DNA of 64,000 nt from Luzula sylvatica (GCA_946800325.1 OX326959.1:10546862-10610861); one strand, 5' to 3'. Numbered from the stretch's first letter, positions 11,936 to 25,600 are shown. Notes: generated from the letters alone by a model not told the origin. Numbers and translations: made by a program.

Positions 11936-12350
11936 CGGATCATCAACACAATGGTCGAACCGCTGATTTTCTTCCAAATATCTTTTTTAGGTGGACATCA
12001 TCACTTTTTTAGGTGGATCATCAACACTTTTTCAGGTGGACATCACATACTTCAATTCAGTTCTAAATCTTCTAAAGAGTGGACATCATCCAAACAAAAA
12101 TCTGAGAAGCAGAAAAGAAGAAGATTAGGTGAGAGAGAAAAGGTAAAACATGAGAAGATTTATAACACAAAAACCATTTTCATCCCAATAAATACCATTT
12201 TGTAGCAGTGACATAATAAAAATCAAAATTACTATTACTAGCAGATTTATAACACTAAAAGTCCTCGCGATGATATAATCTTAAAATTGAACTTACCAAT
12301 TAGAAAAATAGTCCAAATATCATTTCAAATATCGAAGAAACCACCTTTCC

Positions 12351-13477
12351 TTAAGCACAAGCGGAAGGATAAAACTTTGCAAGTTCCGGGGCTTTCTCTC
12401 TGTACGGCAACACAAACTTCTCAACAAACTTTTCCTCTGGTATCATACAAATATAAGAAAAACTCAAATTTATATTCACCCCTTCTTCTTTCAAGATTCT
12501 TAGTACGTGATGCCTTGGCGCCCGCCTTTTCTCTAAACTAAAAACCAACAATTGAGGTTGAGAAGCCAAAGCTTTTGGTTCAAAATTCACGTTTTTTACG
12601 AGGAAATTGATCTTCATCTCCACGGTTTTGTTACAAAGGCTTAGTAATGTAGGGTAATGCTTGAAAGCACGAATGAATTCTTCATCAGACCAGCCACATG
12701 TTTTTCTGTAAAACTCAACTTTTTTATCCCACGCTTCTTTCTTGATAGAACTGATTACTACTAATGCCTTAAAAAACATGCAAGATCCACGTCGAAACCC
12801 TATCTCCTCAGTTCTCTCAAGGGCTTGCTTAATACAATCGGGATTTCGAATAATGAACCTGTGCCCAATTAGCATTGCCTTTGTTATATCTTCTTGGGAA
12901 AATCCATATTCCTTCAATAGATTGATTATGGGAACTATACGGGCATCAATGTCCAGATCGAGAAGTAAGCCGTTTCTGCGGATAAGCTTCATGAAAGCTT
13001 CGTCATTATTGCCTACGCAATTTCTCCAATACTGGAGCCGTGGAGGGTAGTTTTCCTAGCGAGGGAAGTAGGGTTGGATTGAATCAACTGGATGAGTGTT
13101 TCGCCGGTGAACCCAGCAGACATTAGTTCACGGGCTCGAGGCTCGAGAACTTTCTCAACGTTTGAAGCTAGAAGCATTGGGTTGAAGGAAATGAGATGTT
13201 TGATCTGCGTATCGGAGAAACCGAGTTTTTTAAAGAACTGTATGACCAAGTCAGGCCGACTGGCGGTTTTGATAGGTGATAGGTTCGCGTAAGCGGAGTA
13301 TTTGAGGGCTCTGTCAATGGAGAAGCCGAACGAGGAAATGAGATATTGGGCGATAAAAGGAATGTTCTTCGGTTGTAGCTCGGATTGGGTGGAAAGAGAC
13401 AGACGAATAAAATGGGGGATTGGCATTAGGTGGTGACGGTGAACAGAGCATATTCTCCTTGTTATGAGAGAAGACAT
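12351..13477 (-). pseudogene. mTERF gene B, single frameshift
   Basis: Full-length mTERF paralogue of the intact copy at 40326-41453. ATG at 13477 begins the same leader (MSSLITRRICSVHRHH), then helical mTERF repeats. Near 13041-13043 one base is missing: where the other two copies have CTCCCACGG or CTCCTACGG, this one has CTCCACGG, so the frame runs into a stop after about 150 codons. The second frame is open to the normal end (YREKAPELAKF..., stop at 12351). Everything else looks intact, so inactivation is probably recent, or the base is a sequencing error. mTERF proteins are helical nucleic-acid-binding factors acting in mitochondria or plastids. Confidence 0.88.
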
Positions 13478-13693
13478 GGTTTCTAGGGTTTCAAAGGGAA
13501 AGAGGGTTTCAAATGCCCTGGAAATGGAGAAGGCTGTGCTGGGGAAGAGGGTTTTGGGTATTTGAGTTTTGATTTGACAAAGAAGTACTAAACTAGGATC
13601 CTCTATAATTATTTGCATACAATTCTTATAACGATTCGTTCTTATGTCACGTCCATTTTTGTTATCAACATAACATTTTGAGTGAAAATGCAT

Positions 13694-13940
13694 AATTTAA
13701 AGGAGATTTACGTATTTATTTTTTCTAAACTTAAAAAGTTAAAACTACATATTTATACTTCTTAAAATTAAAATATCATATTTATCCTTTCATAACACAA
13801 AATAGCATATTTATCCAAATATTAAAAAAAAAAATTCGTTAAATTTAACGGTCAATATTTAAAGTTACTATTTTTTATCCTTTAGATATTTACTCTTCTA
13901 AAAATACAAAATATCAGATTTATATCTTTAAAAACAATAG
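13694..13940. other. AT-rich intergenic with aaatatcatatttatcc repeats
   Basis: Repeated phrases of the type aaaatatcatatttatcc. This phrase resumes after the MITE at 13941-14582, which shows the MITE is inserted into this repeat. Confidence 0.4.
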
Positions 13941-14582
13941 GAAAATTCTTGAAAAACTTCCTAATATTTTTGGAATTTGTCAAGAAATCTCTTAACTTGT
14001 AGATTTCTTCAAAGACATAAACTAAGTTTCATTCTTCAAAAATCCTCCCTACTACTATAGTTAATTTTAACATTTCATCCAAATTATTGTTTTTCCCCTA
14101 AAGTATCCTTCACAATTTATTTTTTAATCGAATTTATTCCGTAAATAAATAATATTTTACAATATAATATTTTAAAATATTATCTTATTCTTTAATTTTT
14201 TATATGATTTTTATATAAAATAATTTCATGTAAAAAACTAAAATTGTAATATAAAATAGTATTTATTTAATAAAACAATACTATATATATTATAAATATT
14301 AAAATAAAAAATTGAGTTGTAAAATATTATCATAAACCATTTTTAATATAATTAGTAAAATATTAATTTATTTATGTATTTATTAATTTATATTGAATAA
14401 AGGAAAATTAATAAGAGTATTTTTATCAAAATAAGAAAAATTAGATGGAATGTTAAAGTTAACATTCCTAGGAGGGTTTTGAAGAATGAAATTTAATTTC
14501 TATGGAGATGTTGAAGAAATCCAGAAAGTTACCGGGGTTTTACCAAATCCCAAAAAATTTAGAGGTTTTTTCAAGAATTCTC
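13941..14582. mobile_element. Long-TIR MITE (Mutator-like)
   Basis: Left end GAAAATTCTTGAAAAAC, right end its near complement (GAGAATTCTTGA on the minus strand, ending 14582), with inverted similarity for about 150 bp inward (for example cattcttcaaaaatcctcc matched by ggagggttttgaagaatg). AT-rich core without ORF. Flanks are similar but not a clear target duplication. Confidence 0.65.
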
Positions 14583-14919
14583 AAAATATATCATATTTAT
14601 CCTCTTAAAAATAAAGATGTCATACATACTCTTACTCAGTCAACATGAAAAATCATGCCCTAACATTTAATAATATTTATATTTCTGGTTATATTTTTGC
14701 TATGAAGATATTCTATATTTTTTATCTTTTTGTTTTTGTCATTTGAGATTGGTAGAATGATTATCTTTTAGAACTTTATTGATGTATTTTTTACATTTAT
14801 ATTGCTATCCATGAGAATGCAATGTTACAATTTTTGGCATTGGATAAATTGATAGAGTCGTTATTGAGAGGGTAAATATGATATATTTAGTTTCGAAGGG
14901 TACATTGTTATTTTTATTA

Positions 14920-15482
14920 GGCAGAATTTCATGTGTACCCCTGCAAAACATCGTAATTTCATGTATAAAACGTGAAATTTCATAAATACACCTATAATAC
15001 CCTTAAAATATCATGTATACCCCTAAATTAATCTTTTAGTTAATAATTAGTTAATTTTTTCGTTCAAAAGATTTTTTCGTTTTATCCCAATATAGTAGTT
15101 GCATAAAATTTTGAGAATAATATTGATTTCAGCAATGCCTTTTAGAAAGAAATTATGAGAGAAAGTTGACAATATTGGATTTTCTATGGTTTTAAATATT
15201 ATTTTAGAGCAAAATTTATTAGTTATGATAGAAAAATAATTTTAAAAATTAGGTAACTGACATATTACTAACGAGAAATAAGTTGATGATTGTTAAACGA
15301 TATAACAGGGGTGTATGTGATATTTTAAGAAATTTATAAGGGTAACCATGATATTGGAAGAGTTTTGAAGGGATATCCATGATATTTGAAGGGATTTGCA
15401 AGGATATTCATGAAATTTCACATTATTTAGGGGGTATGTGTGAAATTATGATGTTTTACAGAGATACACGTGAAATTGCGTC
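14920..15482. mobile_element. Long-TIR MITE with 9-10 bp target duplication
   Basis: Terminal inverted repeats start GGCAGAATTTCATGTG on the left; the right end read on the minus strand starts GACGCAATTTCACGTG. They extend inward through aaaacatc-aatttca. The flanks atttttatta (14910-14919) and ttttttatta (15483-15492) are a 10-bp target duplication with one mismatch, as made by Mutator-like elements. No ORF. Confidence 0.7.
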
Positions 15483-15492
15483 TTTTTTATTA

Positions 15493-16181
15493 TTGAGAAG
15501 GTAAATATGATATTCTTATTTTTAGAAGGCTAAATATGTTATTTTGGATTTTTAGAAGGGTAAATATGTAAAATGTAAAATAAAAATTTAAAATGTTGAT
15601 GATGAAGTTCAACGAAAAAGGATGATTTTAATTTTTGGATAAATATAATATTTTAGATTTGTGAAAGGATGAATATGATACTTTAACTTTAAGAAGGGTA
15701 AATATGTAATTTTAAGTTTTAAAAAAGATAAATAAGGTAAAGTTTAAATGCCGACAATAGTTTTCAGTGTTTTTAGTATTAATAATGTATCATCCCCGTG
15801 CATGTATATTACATTTGCTATTAATATATTACTAAACAATTTGCCGGGCTTCACTATGGGTTTCTTTAAAGTGACTTTTCCGTATGTTTTAATGTATATT
15901 TTTAAACGACAGTAACATAAGATGAAATTGTTCTTACTTGAAAGAAATGAAATTTGAAAAAAAAACATGTATTAGAAAAGAGATTATTAATCACTTATCA
16001 ATTGTTATGTTTACAAAGAAACATATTGGGCCCGTTCGGCAATCATAGAATACGACCATATACAAGCAGGAATAACGATGTACAATCCAAAAAGATCAAA
16101 TATACCCTTGTACCGACTTTCTAAAATATTAATATATCAAAAATACCTCCCCTCTAAAAACAGAAATTTTAGAAAATACCT
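15493..16181. other. AT-rich intergenic
   Basis: Repeated phrases such as gggtaaatatg; no gene recognised. From about 16040 the sequence is the start of the 4.8-kb duplicated unit (tacgaccatatacaagcagg, compare 21700 and 26798). Confidence 0.4.
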
Positions 16182-16190
16182 TTACAATAA

Positions 16191-17054
16191 GGGAAATTTT
16201 CAAAAAACCCCCTATCTTTTTTGGATATTCTAAAAAAACCCCTATCTTTTTGGAAACTCCAAAAAACCTCTTCTACCAAATTTTTATTTTCAAATACCCC
16301 CTATGAGGTTAAATTTAACCATGAATGGTGTTAAAAAAAAATTATGACCAAAATACCCTTCTATTTTCATATGTATATTTTTATTAATTTTTCATTAATA
16401 TTTTATTAGTTTTAAGAAAATTCATAATTATTTTTTAACATATAATGATTTTACAAAAACAAAATTATTAAATGTTGTGTTTGTATAATTTTAACATTTC
16501 ATTTATTATTCAATAAAAATTAACATCAGATAATAATAAAATAAACACATTGAAAATATATTGACAGAAAAATATTTCTTTAAATTTCTAGTTTTTTATT
16601 TTCATTCTTCTTTTTTGTATGTTTTTAATAGTTTCATGATATTTTAATTTTTAAATATTTGCAAGATGTTCTTTCAATATTGTTTTTCATCTTATTATTA
16701 TTTTATGGTGGTTTTTCAGAAAAAAAAATATAAAAGTCAAATATATATAATGTATGAATATTAAATTATATAAATATAACATATGATAAATATTTTTTAA
16801 TTATTATAAGCTAAAAAAATTGGAACTTTTTAAAAATTAATACAAATAACAAAAATATTATTTTAGTTACTACATATGTAGATGAAGGGTATTTTGGTCT
16901 TAAATTTTTTTTAACACCTTCCTTTGTTAACTTTAACACCATAGGGGATATTTGAAAATAAAAATTTGGTAGAGGGGTTTTTTTGGAGTTTCCAAAAAGA
17001 TAGGGGTTTTTTTGAAATATCCAAACAAGATAGCGGGTTTTTTGAAAATTTCCC
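16191..17054. mobile_element. 864-bp Mutator-like MITE, empty site present
   Basis: TIRs of about 170 bp begin GGGAAATTTTCAAAAAACCC; the right end is the complement, ending in tttccc at 17054. The 9-bp target duplications are ttacaataa (16182-16190) and ttataataa (17055-17063). The matching position in the second copy of the flanking duplication (about 21839-21847, ttataatga) has no insert, which confirms both limits. No transposase; non-autonomous. Confidence 0.92.
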
Positions 17055-17611
17055 TTATAATAAATGCAAATATCAAATAAACCTTTCCATAAACTGAAAA
17101 ATTCAAAAATATCCATATAAAATCTGAATATATGAAATATACTCTTCAAAATATGAAATATGGAATATGCCCCTCGAAAAGATGAGAATTCGAGAAAAAA
17201 TCTGGAAAACCTCAAAATATCAAACATACCCTTCTAAATTCGGAAAATTTTAAAAGAAGATGCACAGAGAGAATTGTAAATCTTGTTTACATCATAATGT
17301 GACCGAATGTTGAATTTGATTTCTTGATATTTCCGAACTGTAGTTGTAGTTATAAATAAGTTCATATAATTTTTTTTGTTTTCCTAATTAAAATGAGTTC
17401 TGGAGAATGTACATAGATGAGTGAAAATCAGAACCTGAAAACCTGGGTTTTCAATAAACCGTTCGTTGCTTTCCCTGTAAAAGTGATAAACTCTAAAACC
17501 GAACTTAAACAAAAAAGTCTGTTGTGGTAAACAACTCATCTTTGAATCCTTGCATTCCTCTCTCTCTCTTCACGGAGTAAACAACAAAAAACTCAAATCT
17601 GTTCTTGAATA

Positions 17612-17642
<31 letters not shown>
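17612..17642. repeat. CT microsatellite upstream of gene copy 1
   Basis: (CT)n tract about 230 bp before the start codon; the equivalent tract before copy 2 (22427-22442) is shorter. CT-rich tracts are common in plant core promoters and leaders. Confidence 0.85.
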
Positions 17643-17760
17643 GGTTCCGCGACTAAACAACTGATCTCAGACCAATTCATACCAAAATTAGAGCAACGGA
17701 ACGGTTCTCAGACCAACAATACGAAATGGGTCTGCCGCATATCACCTGTTGCATCCACTT

Positions 17761-17768
17761 TATATATC
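17761..17768 (+). promoter_or_regulatory. Putative TATA box, gene copy 1
   Basis: TATATATC about 100 bp before the ATG, kept exactly in copy 2 (22560-22567). Position is plausible for a TATA box with a short leader; no transcript evidence. Confidence 0.4.
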
Positions 17769-17870
17769 CTCCTTCATCTTCTAAAAGGCCATATGATTAT
17801 TGTTTCATTTTCGAGTTAGATAATTCCATTTACAATTTGTCAAAAGATAATTTCATTTTCGAGTTTGATA

Positions 17871-20800
17871 ATGGAGAATAAACGAGTTATGATTACTGCT
17901 CTGATTTCCGTAGCAACTGTGGCCATTGCGGGAGCTGCATTGTGGATGCCACATCGGCGCCGGCGCCGTGACGACTGTCCTTCGGCCGCTTCAGGTGGTG
18001 GGTCGTCTGCTCTGGCAGCCGCAGCTCTTCCCCAGGTCGCCGCAGCTCTTCCCCAGGTCGCCCCAGCTCTTCCCCAGGTCGCCCCGTTTAGGTTTGTTAC
18101 TGCACGGAGTGCTACTGAGGTAAAGTATTATATTCCGTATGGTAATCGATTAACAATTTAGTAATTTAACATTCATTCCGTTTGATCCCCAATTAACCCA
18201 ATTGGTCTTCACTTCGTGAATCATGAGCTCAATTAACCCAATTGGTCCTGACTTGATGAATCATTAACCCAATTTCAACTTAATTTGATCCAATTTCCCC
18301 AAATGATCATAAACTTAGGAAATTAATAAGCAAACTAGGCACGAAAATAGGATGAAATTGTAATGAATTAATTCTAATTTTATTTTTGAAAATAATTTTT
18401 GAATTTTATAGGTGGAGGGAACTGTCCAGGTGGCTCTTCCTCGTTTGATGCCGAGTTGGTTTTTTCTGACGAGGCCAATGCTGGCGGCTAGTGTACCACG
18501 ATTAGAGGTACTTTTTTCACATTTTTGGAATCGGTCTTGTCGACTCGTTAATTATTTAACATTCAGTTTGATCCCCAATTAAAAATTCCTAATTAACCCA
18601 ATTAATAGGCCCGATTAAATGGCAATTTCTCAAAATTATAAATAAATTAGGATTAGGATTTTGTTTCTTCTCTTATCGGAAAGTATAAAATAATTAAATT
18701 GGATGAACTAATTAATAATGTTTGATATCAATAACAAGTAGCAAGGTAGTGAGTGCATTTATTAAATTAATTGTAATTTTTATTTTTATTTTTATTTAAC
18801 TGTGTTCATTTATCTGTTGTTTGAACTAATTAATATTGTTAGGTATTATCTAGCCATGTTTCTGGAGGGAACGGGATTGGTACTCTCCAGCTGGCGCGTT
18901 TTGAGTGGCCGAGAGGTGTGCTCTCCATGGCGACTCGGATCTCGCAGTCGCAGGTAAGAATTATGAAATTAATATTTATCTGGCTTTCTAATTTTTGTTT
19001 ATTTGGAAAGGATCACATAGTATTGTTATTTATAATATATCATTGATTTGAGTTGGTAAACAAATTCAAAACAGTAAAAAAGAAACTCTGAAAAATATTA
19101 TTTCAGTAAAATTGAATTGAATGGAATTTCTAGTTAAATAACTAATTGCTAGTTACATAATTGATTAAGTTAAATAAAATGATTTATTTTTTATTTAATT
19201 TTCAGGTTTGCGTTTGGGCCAGTCACATTTTATACCGCAAATCTGGATTTTTCCGAATTGAGGGGAGGCTACGCTTTGTATGCTATGAGATCAAACTTCG
19301 ATTCTCTCGCTCTGGCATCCGCGTCGCCGTCAAAGGTCCTTTAATTTTATTATTATTATATCACTTTATTTTTTAATCAATATAATATGTTATATATATT
19401 ATAGATTTAGATCACTTTATTTTTTTAATCAATGTAATATAGATATTCATCTGAAGAGTTTTATGTTTTCTTTTTGGTGCAGCTTTGCTGATTGCTCCGC
19501 CTAGGGCTCGGCATGCTTTTATTTTGGAGGCAGAAGATGATGTCATCATGACATCAGCACCACCACCCCTCCTTTCTCCTCCTCATTCTACTCCTGCTGA
19601 GGTATGAAATCTTTCTCATAACATTTCGAACACAATTATGCATATGTTAATATTATCAACAATGTTAAATTCACGATTCAGATTGGTTACGAAACTAACA
19701 TTTTGTTTTCAATTCTTCAGGACACGAGCATCATTTCTGATGTGCGTACCGGTTCTGGTACCATAGCTCTTGGCCCAGCCTTTGGTGGTACCAGTTATGA
19801 CTCGGGTACCAGTTTTGGTACCACCCTTTCCACCGTCTCGAGTACCGGGTCCACCATCTCCTCTCTGGTATCTTAAATTATTGATTTTAATAGTTTTGTG
19901 TTTCTTCTGTTTGTTTTTTTTTGTAATTTTTACTCATAATTCACATTAAAATCGTTCCAACAAATTAATTAATTATTTTTCCTTTTCAATTGTTTAGGAC
20001 ACGGGCCGTACCCGTTCTGGGACCGTATTTGGGTTGGGTACGAGTTCTGAGTCGGGTACCAGTTTTGGTACCCCGCTTTCAACCGCCTCCAGTACCGGGT
20101 CCACTATCTCCTCTCTGGTATCTTAAATTATTGATTTTAAAAGTTTTGTGTTTCTTATGTTTTTTTTTTTTTTGTAATTTTTACTCATAATTCACTTTAA
20201 AATCGTTCCAACAAATTAATTAATTATTTTTCCTTTTCAATTGTTTAGGACACGGGCCGTACCCGTTCTGGGACCGTATTTGGGTTGGGTACGAGTTCTG
20301 AGTCGGGTACCAGTTTTGGTACCCCGCTTTCAACCGCCTCCAGTACCGGGTCCACCATCTCCACTGAGGTATTTTAAATTATTGATTCTAGTAGTTTCGT
20401 GTACTTGTGCTTTTTTAAATTTTTACTGACCATAATTCACTCTAAAATTGTTCCAACAAATTAATTAATTTTGCTTTTCAATTGTTTAGGACACGGGCAT
20501 CATTTCATATACGCCGCGTACCCGTTCTGGGAGGACCGTATTTGAGTTGGGTTCGACCTCCAGTAGCCCCCAATCGGCCAGTTCCAGTACTGGTTCGATC
20601 ACGTCTCGGGTATCTACTTTAAATTATTCTTTCATTTATTTGGTTTTTGTACTAATTTTTATTTATCATATTTTATTTATTTTTAACAGATTAGACAACC
20701 CTTGCCGCACCACGCAAGAGGAAATGTAATCATAATTTTTTCACATGAAAATTTTCATATATTATGTTTTAATATTTTTTCTTCTCGTTAAACAAATTTT

Positions 20801-20885
20801 TTTTTTTTTTCCTAAACAGGAAAGAGTACAATATTGGTACTTTAAAATCACGGGCTTCATGATGAAACGTGGGTGGATCATTTAA
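17871..20885 (+). CDS. Unknown membrane-anchored exon-array protein, copy 1 (437 aa)
   Basis: No family recognised. Predicted exons: 17871-18119, 18412-18507, 18843-18953, 19206-19335, 19483-19601, 19721-19867, 19998-20117, 20249-20368, 20490-20609, 20690-20725, 20820-20885. All have GT-AG borders and join in one open frame. Residues about 7-26 (MITALISVATVAIAGAALWM) are a hydrophobic segment followed by HRRRRRDD, so a signal anchor is likely. Then come three ALPQVA repeats (residues about 52-70), about 170 residues of Arg-rich mixed sequence, and a Gly/Ser/Thr-rich region. That region is four separate phase-0 exons, each starting GACAC(G) (DT...) and three ending STGSTIS; exons 7 and 8 are nearly identical with their introns. 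The last two exons encode a basic tail ending RGWII. The ATG at 17871 is the first in frame. Tightly conserved in copy 2. Confidence 0.7.
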
Positions 20886-22559
20886 TTTTAGGCTATTTTT
20901 TATATTTTGTTTTGGTTTTATTATGATTATGATTTATTTGATTATATTAGTGTGTGATAGTTTGTTTTTTTTGTTCCTTTTGTATTTATATGTTTATTAT
21001 CAATTTTTATCTTTTTAGCATTATTATTGTTATTTTTCTCTCTACGAAACATTCTAGTTCGATTTATGTGTTCTTTAGAAATTATGAAAGGGCCGCGAAC
21101 ACACAAAAAAGGCCCCAAAAAAGAAAAGAAAATTAAGTTCTGTAACTACAACGAGAAAGTCTTTATCATCATAATGAATTATTTAATATCATTTGATATT
21201 TTTTAAATTTACATATTTGAAAATAAAAAAATAAGATTCGATATAAGATAATAAGATTGAGAAGTTATTTTGTGTGAGGTAAAGTTATCTTTCATTTTAA
21301 TTATTTTTTTGAAAATTTAACATCAAATATTCTTGAGCAAAAAAATATAATTCTTAAAATTATATAATTTCTTTTTAAATATGCTAATAGTAAAATTCCA
21401 AAAATCAATTAGTTATATTCGCACACATTTGCATGGTCCTTTTATAAATAATTTATTCACAAATATAATCTACAAAAATAATTATGTTTGATATATTATA
21501 TTTTAAGGCTCAAAAAAAAAAAAAAAAAAAAAAAATTCAACCAAATTAATTTGAAGAATTTTAAAAATTATAATTATAGAAGATATGATACATTTTTTTC
21601 TAATATGTGTTTTTTTGCTTGTCTTTTTAAGAGAAGCTTGGATATTATGCCCTTTCATTTCAATTTTCAATCACGGATCTTCTTACCATGACCTGAATAT
21701 ATCTAATACGACCTTTTACGAGCAGGAGTACAGTTGTACAATCCGAAAAGATCAAATATACCCTTGCACCGACTTTCTAAAATATTAAAATATCAAAAAT
21801 ACCCCCCCCTCTAAAAGCAGAAATTTTAAAAAATACCTTTATAATGAATACAAATTTCAAATAGACCTTTCCACAAACTGAAAAAATTCAAAAATACCCA
21901 TATAAAATCTGAATATATGAAATATACCTTTCAAAATATGAAATTTCAAAAATAACTTTATAAAACATGGAAATATGGAATATGCCCCTCGAAAATATGA
22001 GAATTTGAAAAAGACAATGTAAAACCTCAAAATATCAAACATACCCTTCGAAATTCTGAAAATTTTGAAAGAAGATGCACCAAGCGAATTGTAAATCTTG
22101 TTTACATCATAATGTGACCGAATGTTGAATTTGATCTCTTGATATTTTCGAATTGTAGTTGTAGTTATAAATAAGTTCATATAATTTTTTTTGTTTTCAT
22201 AATTAAAATGAGTTTTGAAGAATGTACATAGATGAGTGAAAATCAGAACCTGAAAACCTGGTTTTTCAATAAACCGTTCGTTGCTTTCCCTGTAAAAGTG
22301 ATAAACCCTAAAACCCAACTTAAATAAAAAGTTTGTTGTGGTAAACAATTGATCTTCGAATCCTTGCATTCCTTTCTCTCTCTCTCTTCACGGAGTAAAC
22401 AACAAAAATCTCAAATCTGTTCTTGACTCTCTCTCTCTCTCTGTTCCGCGACTAAACAACTGATCTCAGACCAATTCATACCAAAATTAGAGCAACGGAA
22501 CGGTTCTCAGACCAACAATACGAAATGGGTCTGCCGCATATCACCTGTTGCTTCCACTT
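20886..22559. other. Intergenic between the two gene copies
   Basis: AT-rich 3' flank of copy 1, a poly(A) tract (21510-21532), then from about 21690 the start of the second unit including the empty site for the 864-bp MITE (21839-21847). ORFs here are short and unsupported. Confidence 0.6.
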
Positions 22560-22567
22560 TATATATC
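22560..22567 (+). promoter_or_regulatory. Putative TATA box, gene copy 2
   Basis: TATATATC, same distance from the ATG as in copy 1. Confidence 0.4.
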
Positions 22568-22669
22568 CTCCTTCATCTTCTAAAAGGCCATATGATTATT
22601 GTTTCATTTTCGAGTTAGATAATTCCATTTACAATTTGTCAAAAGATAATTTCATTTTCGAGTTTGATA

Positions 22670-25600
22670 ATGGAGAATAAACGAGTTATGATTACTGCTC
22701 TGATTTCCGTAGCAACTGTGGCCATTGCGGGAGCTGCATTGTGGATGCCACATCGGCGCCGGCGCCGTGACGACTGTCCTTCGGCCGCTTCAGGTGGTGG
22801 GTCGTCTGCTCTGGCAGCCGCAGCTCTTCCCCAGGTCGCCGCAGCTCTTCCCCAGGTCGCCCCAGCTCTTCCCCAGGTCGCCCCGTTTAGGTTTGTTACT
22901 GCACGGAGTGCTACTGAGGTAAAGTATTAAATTCCGTATGGTAATCGATTAACAATTTAGTAATTTAACATTCATTCCGTTTGATCCCCAATTAACCCAA
23001 TTGGTCTTCACTTCGTGAATCATGAGCTCAATTAACCCAATTGGTCCTGACTTGATGAATCATTAACCCAATTTCAACTTAATTTGATCCAATTTCCCCA
23101 AATGATCATAAACTTAGGAAATTAATAAGCAAAGTAGGCACGGAAATAGGATGAAATTGTAATGAATTAATTCTAATTTTATTTTTGAAAATAATTTTTG
23201 AATTTATAGGTGGAGGGAACTGTCCAGGTGGCTCTTCCTCGTTTGATGCCGAGTTGGTTTTTTCTGACGAGGCCAATGCTGGCGGCTAGTGTACCACGAT
23301 TAGAGGTACTTTTTTCACATTTTTGGAATCGGTCTTGTCGACTCGTTAATTATTTAACATTCAGTTTGATCCCCAATTAAAAATTCCTAATTAACCCAAT
23401 TAATAGGCCCAATTAAATGGCAATTTCTCAAAATTATAAATAAATTAGGATTAGGATTTTGTTTCTTCTCTTATCTGAAAGTATAAAATAATTAAATTGG
23501 ATGAACTAATTAATAATGTTTGATATCAATAACAAGTAGCAAGGTAGTGAGTGCATTTATTAAATTAATTGTAATTTTTATTTTTATTTTTATTTGACTG
23601 TGTTTATTTATCTGTTGTTTGAACTAATTAATATTGTTAGGTATTATCTAGCCATGTTTCTGGAGGGAACGGGATTGGTACTCTCCAGCTGGCGCGTTTT
23701 GAGTGGCCGAGAGGTGTGCTCTCCATGGCGACTCGGATCTCGCAGTCGCAGGTAAGAATTATGAAATTAATATTTATCTGGCTTTCTAATTTTTGTTTAT
23801 TTGGAAAGGATCACATAGTATTGTTATTTATAATATATCATTGATTTGAGTTGGTAAACAAATTCAAAACAGTAAAAAAAAAACTCTGAAAAATATTATT
23901 TCAGTAAAATTGAATTGAATGGAATTTCTAGTTAAATAACTAATTGCTAGTTACATAATTGATTAAGTTAAATAAAATGATTTATTTTTTATTTAATTTT
24001 CAGGTTTGCGTTTGGGCCAGTCACATTTTATACCGCAAATCTGGATTTTTCCGAATTGAGGGGAGGCTACGCTTTGTATGCTATGAGATCAAACTTCGAT
24101 TCTCTCGCTCTGGCATCCGCGTCGCCGTCAAAGGTCCTTTAATTTTATTATTATTATATCACTTTATTTTTTAATCAATATAATATGTTATATATATTAT
24201 AGATTTAGATCACTTTATTTTTTTAATCAATGTAATATAGATATTCATCTGAAGAGTTTTATGTTTTCTTTTTGGTGCAGCTTTGCTGATTGCTCCGCCT
24301 AGGGCTCGGCATGCTTTTATTTTGGAGGCAGAAGATGATGTCATCATGACATCAGCACCACCACCCCTCCTTTCTCCTCCTCATTCTACTCCTGCTGAGG
24401 TATGAAATCTTTCTTATAACATTTCGAACACAATTATGCATATGTTAATATTATCAACAATGTTAAATTCACGATTCAGATTGGTTACGAAACTAACATT
24501 TTGTTTTCAATTCTTCAGGACACGAGCATCATTTCTGATGTGCGTACCGGTTCTGGTACCATAGCTCTTGGCCCAGCCTTTGGTGGTACCAGTTATGACT
24601 CGGGTACCAGTTTTGGTACCACCCTTTCCACCGTCTCGAGTACCGGGTCCACCATCTCCTCTCTGGTATCTTAAATTATTGATTTTAATAGTTTTGTGTT
24701 TCTTATGTTTTTTTTTTTTTTTGTAATTTTTACTCATAATTCACATTAAAATCGTTCCAACAAATTAATTAATTATTTTTCCTTTTCAATTGTTTAGGAC
24801 ACGGGCCGTACCCGTTCTGGGACCGTATTTGGGTTGGGTACGAGTTCTGAGTCGGGTACCAGTTTTGGTACCCCGCTTTCAACCGCCTCCAGTACCGGGT
24901 CCACCATCTCCACTGAGGTATCTTAAATTATTGATTTTAATAGTTTTGTGTTTCTTATGTTTTTTTTTTTTTTTTGTAATTTTTACTCATAATTCACTTT
25001 AAAATCGTTCCAACAAATTAATTAATTATTTTTCCTTTTCAATTGTTTAGGACACGGGCCGTACCCGTTCTGGGACCGTATTTGGGTTGGGTACGAGTTC
25101 TGAGTCGGGTACCAGTTTTGGTACCCCGCTTTCAACCGCCTCCAGTACCGGGTCCACCATCTCCACTGAGGTATTTTAAATTATTGATTCTAATATTTTT
25201 GTCTACTTACTACTTGTGCTTTTTTAAAATTGTACTCACCATAATTCACTTTAAAATTGTTCCAACAAATTAATTAATTAATTAATTAATTTTCCTTTTC
25301 AATTGTTTAGGACACGGCCATCGTCTCATATACGCGTACCCGTTCTGGGACCGTATTTGAGTTTGGTACCGGTTCTGAGTCGGGTACCAGTCTTGGTACC
25401 CCTCTTTCCACAGCATCCAGTACCGGGTCCACCATCTCCTCTCAGGTATTTTAAATTATTGATTCTAGTAGTTTCGTGTACTTGTGCTTTTTTAAATTTT
25501 TACTGACCATAATTCACTCTAAAATTGTTCCAAGAAATTAATTAATTAATTAATTAATTTTGCTTTTCAATTGTTTAGGACACGGGCATCATTTCATATA

